A stretch of DNA of 45,351 nt from Enterobacter sp. R1(2018) (GTDB lineage: Bacteria > Pseudomonadota > Gammaproteobacteria > Enterobacterales > Enterobacteriaceae): contig NZ_RCAA01000034.1 in the NCBI RefSeq assembly GCF_003628475.1, positions 46,098 through 91,448 on the forward strand, given 5' to 3'. Below are positions 39,246 through 45,351 of the stretch, piece by piece. Positions within the stretch are counted from its first letter, which is position 1, and the number at the start of each line of letters is the position of its first letter. A program made the position numbers and the translations under genes. The notes beneath the pieces were generated by a model. That model did not search any database, was not told the origin of the DNA, and saw only the letters and a list, made by a program, of their open reading frames with translations.

Positions 39246-40693
39246 TGCATCGCCCCCGCCATCGGCATCAGGTGGGTGATAACGGCGCCTTCGTCTTCAT
39301 CCATGGTGAAGCTGAACATCACGGTATCGCCCACCTTTACGCCCCGTGCGTCAGCAGGCGATCTCAGGGTGAAATCCATCGTCATCGCTCCCCAACGCAG
39401 CGCCGGAATGGGCTTGTGGGAAAGCGTTACCGCTTCATCGCCAATAGCCTTCACAACGCCTTCCCCCTCGTATTCCACTTTCTGCGCGGCGGCAGGTTTT
39501 TCCTGCGGCAGCGCGCTGCGCAGGCTGGCTTCGGAATCAATCAGGAACTGGCCGGAAGTCACCACCCGGTCGCCCTCCTTCAGACCCTGTTTAATCTCGA
39601 CCCAGCCGTTTTCCGCGGAGCCTGCCACCACGTTTACCGGATTAAAATAGCCTTCCCCCGACGCCACCAGCACCCGGCTTGCGCTTCCGGTTTCGATCAG
39701 CGCCTCCTCGGGCACGGCCAGCACCACCGCACCCGGCTGCACGTTAGCCAGCGTCACGTTGAGGTACATCCCCGGTTTTAGCTTCGCCTCCGGATTGTCC
39801 AGCACGATGCGCGCCTTAAGCGTGCGCGTTGCGGTCTCCATATTCGGCAGCAGTTCGCTGACGCGGCCGCGGAAAGTCTCACCCGGCCAGCTATCGGACC
39901 GGGCGATAATTTCACTGCCGACCTCAAGCGCCCGGGCCTGCGACTGCGGATAATCAATAACGACCCACACCGACTCAAGGCTCGCTATCTCGAACAGCGG
40001 CGCGGTGGCGGCGACCTGAGCGCCTTCGCGCGTATCAAGCTTGTTGATGAATCCCGCCTGCCTTGCCCGCACGGTAATACGCGTTTGCGGTTTGCCGCTG
40101 CGCTCAAGCTGGCGGATCGCCTCCTCAGGCATAAACTGCAGCTGCAGACGCTCGCGTGCGGCAGCGTTTAGCGCGCCGTCGCCCAGCTTGCGTACCGCCA
40201 GATACTCCTGCTGAGCCGCCGTCCATTCGGGGATCCAAAGCTGCGCCAGCGCCTCGCCTTTTTTCACAAACTGCTGCGGCGCTTTCACAAAGAGCTTTTC
40301 GACCACGCCGTTCGCGCTGGCGGGGATAACCTGCACGCTGCGCTCATCCGTGGTCACCGTGGCGAAAGCGTCAAACTGATAACGCAACGTTTTGCGCTCG
40401 ACGGGCGCGGTTTTAATACCCAGATTCTGCTGCTGGCGAGCACTGACGCTTACCCCGCCCTCTTCCGACGTTTCATCGGCATAGCGCGGCACCAAATCCA
40501 TATCCATAAAAGGCGATTTCCCCGGCTTATCAAAGCGCTGTCCGGGGGTCATGGGGTCGTACCAGTACAGCACCTTGCGTTCCGGCTGCACGGCGGTATC
40601 TGCGGTCGTATGGTTTTTCCCGGCGTAATAGCCGACGCCCGCCGCAACGATAATCGCCGCCGCCAGCACAGAGAGTTGAAGAGAGGTTTTCAT
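39242..40693 (-). CDS. cusB: CusB-type adaptor with C-terminal CusF domain
   Basis: Periplasmic membrane-fusion protein linking CusA to CusC. 483 aa, about 75 longer than E. coli CusB (407). N-terminal anchor/signal (residues ~5-24), a metal-binding [15 protein letters not shown] segment with M48, M63 and M65 (the E. coli CusB metal ligands are M49, M64, M66), the hairpin/lipoyl/barrel domains, then residues ~407-483 forming an extra CusF-like domain with H426, W434, M437 and M439 at exactly the CusF spacing. SilB of Cupriavidus metallidurans is known to carry such a domain. It overlaps cusC by four bases. Confidence 0.92.
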   Translation of the reverse strand: MKTSLQLSVLAAAIIVAAGVGYYAGKNHTTADTAVQPERKVLYWYDPMTPGQRFDKPGKSPFMDMDLVPRYADETSEEGGVSVSARQQQNLGIKTAPVERKTLRYQFDAFATVTTDERSVQVIPASANGVVEKLFVKAPQQFVKKGEALAQLWIPEWTAAQQEYLAVRKLGDGALNAAARERLQLQFMPEEAIRQLERSGKPQTRITVRARQAGFINKLDTREGAQVAATAPLFEIASLESVWVVIDYPQSQARALEVGSEIIARSDSWPGETFRGRVSELLPNMETATRTLKARIVLDNPEAKLKPGMYLNVTLANVQPGAVVLAVPEEALIETGSASRVLVASGEGYFNPVNVVAGSAENGWVEIKQGLKEGDRVVTSGQFLIDSEASLRSALPQEKPAAAQKVEYEGEGVVKAIGDEAVTLSHKPIPALRWGAMTMDFTLRSPADARGVKVGDTVMFSFTMDEDEGAVITHLMPMAGAMQ

Positions 40694-41943
40694 AGCGCGT
40701 TTTCCTGCGGCGTAAGATAGCGGATGGCGGCCCAGGCGCGGGCCACGGCTTTCTCGGCGTTGCTGGCGGTTGGCCCGGAGTCCAGCAGCGTACGGCGTGC
40801 GTCAAGGAGTTCGCCAAGAGAGGACTGTCCCGAACGATACTGCGCTTCAAGCAGCGAAAGACGCTGACGCTGCAGCGGCAGAATGTCATCCCGCTGGCGC
40901 AGCCAGAGCGTTTGCGCGGCCTGATACTCCGCCACCAGGCTGCGTACCAGCGCCACATGCTCGCGTTTCGCCAGCGCCAGACGATCGTTGGCTTCCATCG
41001 CGCGGGAAACGTCGGCCGAGTAATCTTTATCCTGACGGTGGGACTTAAATATCGGCAGATCGACGGTGAACATCACGCCCGCCATATCGTCATAGCCCTC
41101 GGCGCGGCGGGCATAAAAAACCTCCACGCCAACGTCCGGTTTGGCCGCAACGGCAGACTGGGCGGAACGCGCTTTCGCAACGTCCGCTTCGCGCGCGACC
41201 TCGATCACTTCAGGATGTTCCATCACGCCCTGCTCAAGTAACGCCGGGTCGGCCGGCAAGCGCTGATAGCGAGGCAGGCTCCCGCTTACGGCGTCGATCT
41301 GTTCGCCGGTCAGCTGCAGCAGGCGAGTTTTTGCCAGCGTGACGTCACGCTCGGCAAGCGTCACTTTGTCCTTCATTTCCAGCAACGCCAGGCGGATATC
41401 CACCACGCCTGAAGCGGGAGAACTGCCGCTTGCTACCGTCGCTTTCTGCACGCCGGTCTGGCGTTCGGTTTCGGCCACCAGCCGGCGGGCGGACTCCAGC
41501 GCCTTTGTAGAGAGCGCTAAATCCAGCCAAGCCTGCGCGGTCTCGCGCTGAAGCGTGACGCGAATCACTTCGGCTTTGGCTTTGCTGCTCGCGGACTGGG
41601 CGAGGATCGTTTCGGCTTTACGATCGCGTTTCTCGCCGCTGACGTAATCCTGCATGATGCCGATGCGCTGCATGGTCATACCCTCGCGGGTAAAACGATT
41701 CCGGTTGCTGCCCTGCACCGGCACATTTTCAATACCGAATTTCAGCTTCGGATCCGGTAATTCGCGGGCGGAATCCGCCATCGCATTAAGCGCGTCGCTC
41801 TGGTTACGATTGGCCGAAAGCTCGGCTGAGTAATGCTCGGCTGCGCTCAGGGTCTGTTGCAGGCTGTATTCTGCCGCGGCGGCGGAACAGGACGCAGCAA
41901 ACAGCACCCCGCCGAGCCACAGGCTCAGGGAATATTGCTTCAT
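40690..41943 (-). CDS. cusC: TolC-family outer-membrane channel of the metal pump
   Basis: Outer-membrane factor of the CusCBA-type tripartite pump. 417 aa, shorter than E. coli CusC (457), and of the long alpha-helical TolC type. Signal peptide MKQYSLSLWLGG..; a Cys at position 19 lacks a good lipobox (AASC), so signal peptidase I cleavage in SAAAAEY may be used instead of lipidation. Resembles the SilC/CzcC-like branch more than E. coli CusC; this is judged by eye. Lies 11 nt after cusF. Confidence 0.85.
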   Translation of the reverse strand: MKQYSLSLWLGGVLFAASCSAAAAEYSLQQTLSAAEHYSAELSANRNQSDALNAMADSARELPDPKLKFGIENVPVQGSNRNRFTREGMTMQRIGIMQDYVSGEKRDRKAETILAQSASSKAKAEVIRVTLQRETAQAWLDLALSTKALESARRLVAETERQTGVQKATVASGSSPASGVVDIRLALLEMKDKVTLAERDVTLAKTRLLQLTGEQIDAVSGSLPRYQRLPADPALLEQGVMEHPEVIEVAREADVAKARSAQSAVAAKPDVGVEVFYARRAEGYDDMAGVMFTVDLPIFKSHRQDKDYSADVSRAMEANDRLALAKREHVALVRSLVAEYQAAQTLWLRQRDDILPLQRQRLSLLEAQYRSGQSSLGELLDARRTLLDSGPTASNAEKAVARAWAAIRYLTPQENAL

Positions 41944-41954
41944 AATGTCCTCGA

Positions 41955-42281
41955 TTACTTAGTTGGCGTAACCGAGGTGAGCTGATAGCCCTCACCCTGC
42001 TCGCTAAAGGTGAAGTCCACCGTATCGCCCGCTTTCAGGTGCGGCAGCATGCCTTCGGCCGGCAGGCTGAAAGTCATCGTCATGGCGGGCCAGTTCAGCG
42101 CGGGAATGGGGTTATGGGCAATAGAAAGGGAATCGGCAGCCACTTTTTTAACCACGCCGTGGCTTTGATAAACCCCGGCGGCGGGCGTTTCGTGATGCGC
42201 GGATAAATCATGGACGGCGGCGCTCGCTGCAGAGGCGGACAGCGCCAGTATCGCCAAAAGGCGGACAAGAATCGTAAACAT
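41955..42281 (-). CDS. cusF: CusF, periplasmic Cu(I)/Ag(I) chaperone
   Basis: 108-aa OB-fold metallochaperone delivering Cu(I)/Ag(I) to CusB. Signal peptide ends around ASA|AVH (residue ~22). Ligands H56, W64, M67 and M69 reproduce the His, Trp, Met, Met set with its tryptophan-capped site. A GTG six codons upstream is possible, but GGAG is properly placed for the ATG at 42281. Its core PIPALNWPAMTM is close to the domain fused to CusB, suggesting a shared origin. Confidence 0.93.
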   Translation of the reverse strand: MFTILVRLLAILALSASAASAAVHDLSAHHETPAAGVYQSHGVVKKVAADSLSIAHNPIPALNWPAMTMTFSLPAEGMLPHLKAGDTVDFTFSEQGEGYQLTSVTPTK

Positions 42282-42348
42282 AAAAAATCTCCAGAACACA
42301 GGTCAAAGGGATGGGCTCAGGGGCCCGAAAACCGTGACGGTGCTGGAG

Positions 42349-42765
42349 CTATTCTCGGAAACGACAAAATCGAATGGTGGCCGGAGGACCGGTTGCGGGT
42401 GGAGTAAGCGCGGCGATGGGCGCTATCGCCGGGGTGCAGTCAGGCGCCCTTAGCGCCAGGGTATCGGTCACCGGCAGCGCTATGACGTCGCTGTGACCGT
42501 TATCCTTTTGCATCACATCCGGGATGCAGTGCTTATTGCAAAGCGGGCCGCTGTTTTTCGCCATCGTCTGGCGATCGCCCGTCATCAGCATATGTTCGCT
42601 GTGCTGGACGACTACCGCTTCGGCGCTGATATTCAGCGGACAATCGTGCGAGGCTACCGCCAGCTGGGCGTTGACAAAAAGCCAGCCAAACGCCAACAGC
42701 AGCATCAAAAGATGCTTTCTGAAAAAGCGTAAACGGCTTGTCGACCAGAAAGTGGATTGCAGCAT
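42349..42765 (-). CDS. Cys/His/Met-rich secreted protein, first gene of the cus operon
   Basis: 138 aa, not recognised. Basic N-terminus then a hydrophobic span (residues ~19-31) and AVAS, a signal peptide or anchor. The exported part has C42, a His/Met group (H55, H58, M59, M61, M68), C76-NKH-C80, C110 and a C-terminal FCRF with C134, all suited to binding Cu(I)/Ag(I). A Pro/Ala/Thr linker (residues ~108-130) precedes the end. Transcribed first from the promoter at 42792; 67 nt before cusF. Possible roles are periplasmic metal binding or sensing. No domain name is claimed. Confidence 0.75.
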   Translation of the reverse strand: MLQSTFWSTSRLRFFRKHLLMLLLAFGWLFVNAQLAVASHDCPLNISAEAVVVQHSEHMLMTGDRQTMAKNSGPLCNKHCIPDVMQKDNGHSDVIALPVTDTLALRAPDCTPAIAPIAALTPPATGPPATIRFCRFRE

Positions 42766-42791
42766 ACAAACCCCGAAGCGAATGAGGCGAA

Positions 42792-42820
42792 AGTATATGC
42801 ACGAGTCCCTGATATATTAA
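42792..42820 (-). promoter_or_regulatory. Candidate promoter of the cus operon
   Basis: On the minus strand, TTAATA (42815-42820), 17-bp spacer, TATACT (42792-42797), giving a leader of about 20 nt before the 138-aa gene. Confidence 0.55.
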
Positions 42821-42911
42821 AGGACTTTTAGAATGCTTTACGTTCAGCGCCACAATTAACAAACGGGTAATATAAATTTAATTATATGGCTACTAAACGC
42901 CCTATGAATGC

Positions 42912-42930
42912 GTTATTTGCGGCAAATAAC
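42912..42930. repeat. Perfect 19-bp palindrome
   Basis: GTTATTTGC-G-GCAAATAAC, nine-base arms around one central base. It sits about 115 nt upstream of the cus start and 230 nt upstream of dcuC. Likely an operator; the regulator is unknown. Confidence 0.6.
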
Positions 42931-43013
42931 CATAACGATAAGCAATAAGTAAATGTCATAATTGCAAAGCTGCCAGCAAAAGTGTTACGCCCAATGAGCG
43001 GAGTGGATGAAAG

Positions 43014-43027
43014 TTGACCCTTATCAG
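43014..43027 (+). promoter_or_regulatory. FNR-like site of dcuC
   Basis: TTGAC-CCTT-ATCAG compared with TTGAT-N4-ATCAA (eight of ten). A start site at the class-II distance (-41.5) would fall near 43062, with CATTCT at 43052-43057 as a weak -10. dcuC is FNR-activated in E. coli. Confidence 0.55.
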
Positions 43028-43157
43028 AAAACCGCGTTAATCACTCAGGCACATTCTTAGCGCTTTGCAGAACGCTGCAAAGGTCACTATTGTTTATTTT
43101 TCAGGCATTCGGTTGCGTTCAGGCCCGGCAAACGTGGCTGGCGCAGCGGGGGATACT

Positions 43158-44534
43158 ATGCTTACTTTTCTTGAATTACTTATTGGGATTGTGGTGATTG
43201 TTGGCGTAGCCCGCTACATCATCAAAGGCTACTCCGCCACCGGCGTATTATTCGTCGGCGGCTTATTATTATTAATTGTCAGCGCCTTAATGGGCCATGA
43301 GGTATTACCTTCCGGCGCTGAAAGCACCGGCTATACCGCCACCGATATTGTCGAATATGTAAAAATCCTGCTGATGAGCCGCGGTGGCGATCTCGGCATG
43401 ATGATTATGATGCTGTGCGGTTTTGCTTCTTACATGACGCATATCGGCGCAAACGACATGGTGGTAAAACTGGCGTCAAAACCGCTAAAGTTTATTAACT
43501 CGCCGTACATTCTGATGATTGCCGCCTATTTCGTGGCGTGCCTGATGTCGCTGGCCGTTTCTTCCGCAACCGGCCTCGGCGTGCTGTTAATGGCAACGCT
43601 GTTCCCGGTGATGGTTAACGTCGGCATCAGCCGCGCCGCGGCGGCGGCGATTTGCGCCTCTCCGGCAGCGATTATCCTCTCCCCGACCTCCGGCGACGTG
43701 GTGCTGGCGGCCAAGGCGGCTGAAATGTCGCTGGTAGACTTCGCCTTTAAAACGACCGTGCCTATTTCCGTCGCCGCTATCATCGCGATGGCGATTGCCC
43801 ACTTCTTCTGGCAGCGCTATCTGGATAAAAAAGAGCACGTCAGCCATGAGATGCTCGACGTCAGCGAAATTCAGACCACCGCGCCGTCGTTCTACGCCAT
43901 CCTGCCCTTTACGCCCATCATCGGCGTGCTGATTTTTGACGGCAAATGGGGCCCGCAGCTGCATATTATTACCATCCTCGTTATCTGCATTCTGCTGGCG
44001 GCGCTCATTGAATTCTTCCGCAGCTTTAATACGCAAAGCGTCTTCTCGGGGCTTGAAGTCTGCTACCGCGGCATGGCAGACGCCTTTGCCAACGTGGTGA
44101 TGCTGCTGGTGGCCGCAGGCGTCTTCGCGCAGGGGCTTAGCACCATCGGCTTTATCCAGAGCCTGATATCCATTGCAACTTCGTTCGGCTCCGCAAGCAT
44201 TATTCTGATGCTGGTGCTGGTTATCCTGACCATGCTGGCGGCGATGACTACCGGCTCCGGCAACGCGCCGTTTTATGCCTTCGTTGAGATGATTCCAAAG
44301 CTTGCGCACTCCTCCGGCATCAACCCGGCCTATCTGGCGATCCCGATGCTGCAGGCGTCTAATCTGGGCCGCACTATCTCCCCGGTGTCGGGCGTCGTTG
44401 TGGCGGTCGCCGGGATGGCGAAAATCTCCCCCTTCGAAGTGGTTAAACGCACCTCCGTGCCGATTGCCGTGGGTCTGCTGGTGGTGATTATCGCCACTGA
44501 GATTCTGGTGCCGTCCGCCGCCCTGGTGCCGTAA
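43158..44534 (+). CDS. dcuC: DcuC, anaerobic C4-dicarboxylate transporter
   Basis: Inner-membrane carrier that exports succinate during fermentation. 458 aa (461 in E. coli), ten or more membrane spans; MLTFLELLIGIVVIVGVARY is the family N-terminus, and APAAIIL-type SGDVV and TTGSGNAPF motifs are present. An in-frame start 31 codons upstream is ignored; GCGGGGG precedes the ATG at 43158. Terminated at 44553. Confidence 0.95.
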   Translation: MLTFLELLIGIVVIVGVARYIIKGYSATGVLFVGGLLLLIVSALMGHEVLPSGAESTGYTATDIVEYVKILLMSRGGDLGMMIMMLCGFASYMTHIGANDMVVKLASKPLKFINSPYILMIAAYFVACLMSLAVSSATGLGVLLMATLFPVMVNVGISRAAAAAICASPAAIILSPTSGDVVLAAKAAEMSLVDFAFKTTVPISVAAIIAMAIAHFFWQRYLDKKEHVSHEMLDVSEIQTTAPSFYAILPFTPIIGVLIFDGKWGPQLHIITILVICILLAALIEFFRSFNTQSVFSGLEVCYRGMADAFANVVMLLVAAGVFAQGLSTIGFIQSLISIATSFGSASIILMLVLVILTMLAAMTTGSGNAPFYAFVEMIPKLAHSSGINPAYLAIPMLQASNLGRTISPVSGVVVAVAGMAKISPFEVVKRTSVPIAVGLLVVIIATEILVPSAALVP

Positions 44535-44552
44535 CGTTCCGATAGTTAAAAT

Positions 44553-44579
44553 AAAGCGTCTCTGTGAGGCGCTTTTTTT
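44553..44579 (+). terminator. Terminator after dcuC
   Basis: AAAGCGTCTC / GAGGCGCTTT (one G-T pair) with loop TGT and a run of seven T. Confidence 0.88.
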
Positions 44580-44629
44580 ATGGTTTAATAAGCCCCTTTC
44601 TGGAAATTATCACCCGACGGAATCTCATC

Positions 44630-45351
44630 ATGTGGCGAAACGCGCTTGTTCTGACCACCACGCTTGCAGCCAGCCTGTTTGCCAGGGCCGATCTTCTGCA
44701 GCCCAACAGGTACGGCGATTTCGATACCTACGTGCTGGCGCTTTCCTGGCAGACGGGCTTTTGCCAGAACATGCACGAGCGCCATCGCGAAGAGCCGGTC
44801 GAATGCAAACTTCAGCACGAACAGACGGACAAGCGGGCCTTTCTCACGGTGCACGGCCTGTGGCCGGGCCTGCCAAAATCCGTCTCCTCACGCGGCGTGG
44901 ATAACAAACGCTGGATGCGCTACGGCTGCGCCACCCGTCCTGTGCCAAACATGGCGGAAGCCCGCAGCTCGCAAAAATGCAGCGCGCCCGCACCGGGCCT
45001 GAACGCCGATATCGCCGCTAAGCTCTCCGGCGTGATGCCGGGCGCGGGCGGTCAGTCGTGCCTTGAACGCTACGAGTTTGCGAAACACGGCGCCTGTTTC
45101 GGCTTTGACCCGAATGCCTATTTCGGCACCATGGTGCGTCTTAACAACGAATTTAAACAAAGCCCTTTCGGCGCCTTTCTGGCGGAAAACTACGGCAGGG
45201 TCGTCACGCGAAAAGCTTTTAATAAAGCGCTGGATAAAAGCTGGGGAAGCGATGCGGTAAAAGCGGTAAAGCTTACCTGCAACGGCAATCCGGCATACCT
45301 GACGGAAATGCAGATTACGCTCGCGGCGGCAAACATTAACGGCCCGCTAAA
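44630..45351 (+). CDS. rna: RNase I, periplasmic T2-family ribonuclease (3' end outside window)
   Basis: Non-specific endoribonuclease of the periplasm, cutting to 2',3'-cyclic phosphates. Signal peptide MWRNALVLTTTLAASLFARA, then the two T2 catalytic blocks: H75 in VHGLWPG and E149..H153 in EFAKHGACFG. Cysteines C45, C59 and others fit the family disulfides. 240 codons are present; E. coli RNase I is 268 aa, so only about 25-30 are missing at the right edge. Confidence 0.93.
   Translation, partial: MWRNALVLTTTLAASLFARADLLQPNRYGDFDTYVLALSWQTGFCQNMHERHREEPVECKLQHEQTDKRAFLTVHGLWPGLPKSVSSRGVDNKRWMRYGCATRPVPNMAEARSSQKCSAPAPGLNADIAAKLSGVMPGAGGQSCLERYEFAKHGACFGFDPNAYFGTMVRLNNEFKQSPFGAFLAENYGRVVTRKAFNKALDKSWGSDAVKAVKLTCNGNPAYLTEMQITLAAANINGPL

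Larger units (their letters stand above)
42766..43157. other. Regulatory gap between the cus operon and dcuC
   Basis: 392 nt, AT-rich, no gene seen on either strand. It holds the divergent cus promoter (42792-42820), a perfect 19-bp palindrome (42912-42930) and an FNR-like site (43014-43027). No CusR-type AAAATGACAA..TTGTCATTTT box was found. Confidence 0.7.

Noticed and set aside
42766-43157. CusR operator
   Set aside because: Looked for the AAAATGACAA..TTGTCATTTT dyad; not present.
44664-45002. Overlapping open frame in rna in another frame
   Set aside because: The rna frame from 44630 carries signal peptide and both T2 catalytic blocks; the other frame has none.

Overview
The window is a chromosomal segment of an enterobacterium (Enterobacteriaceae-like, not Escherichia or Salmonella themselves). 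Most of it is the conserved ubiF-to-rna backbone in the same order as in E. coli. Protein lengths and motifs match their E. coli counterparts closely: LeuS 860 aa, PBP2 633 aa with Ser330, DacA 403 aa with Ser73, LipA 321 aa. Identity of the genus cannot be settled from the sequence alone.

Layout. 1-7100: ubiF (minus), miaB, then the ybeZ-ybeY-ybeX-lnt operon (tRNA modification, ribosome maturation, lipoprotein acylation). 7144-10900: the glutamate/aspartate ABC importer gltIJKL, with a C/A-rich GcvB target in the gltI leader, a palindrome matching the NtrC consensus, and an SroC-like RNA between gltI and gltJ. 10904-17217: ybeL (minus), then leuS-lptE-holA-nadD-cobC. 17463-23830: rsfS-rlmH-mrdA-mrdB-rlpA, then dacA (ribosome silencing, 23S methylation, rod-shape wall synthesis). 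23957-24946: ybeD and lipB.

The first accessory block is 24947-31820. Between lipB and lipA, where E. coli carries ybeF, lies a complete treZ-treY-glgX operon. GlgX debranches glycogen, TreY turns the reducing end of the resulting malto-oligosaccharides into a trehalosyl unit, and TreZ releases trehalose. The genes have a higher G+C feel and more ctc/ctt leucine codons than their neighbours, and are preceded by a textbook CRP site.

32064-35928 returns to the backbone: lipA, tatE (minus), an intact ybeM-type amidase (minus), crcB, an unannotated 29-residue membrane peptide, cspE (minus) and pagP (minus). The second accessory block (36126-42765, minus strand) is a copper/silver efflux operon: a Cys/His/Met-rich secreted protein, cusF, cusC, cusB and cusA. 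Its CusB carries an extra C-terminal CusF domain. No cusRS-type regulator is adjacent. The window closes with dcuC, preceded by an FNR-like site, and the 5' part of rna (RNase I), which runs off the right edge.

The most interesting items are the trehalose-from-glycogen operon with its CRP site, the duplicated SroC terminator hairpin, the CusB-CusF fusion together with the unrecognised first gene of its operon, and the small membrane peptide after crcB. I did not find a wholly new multi-gene system.
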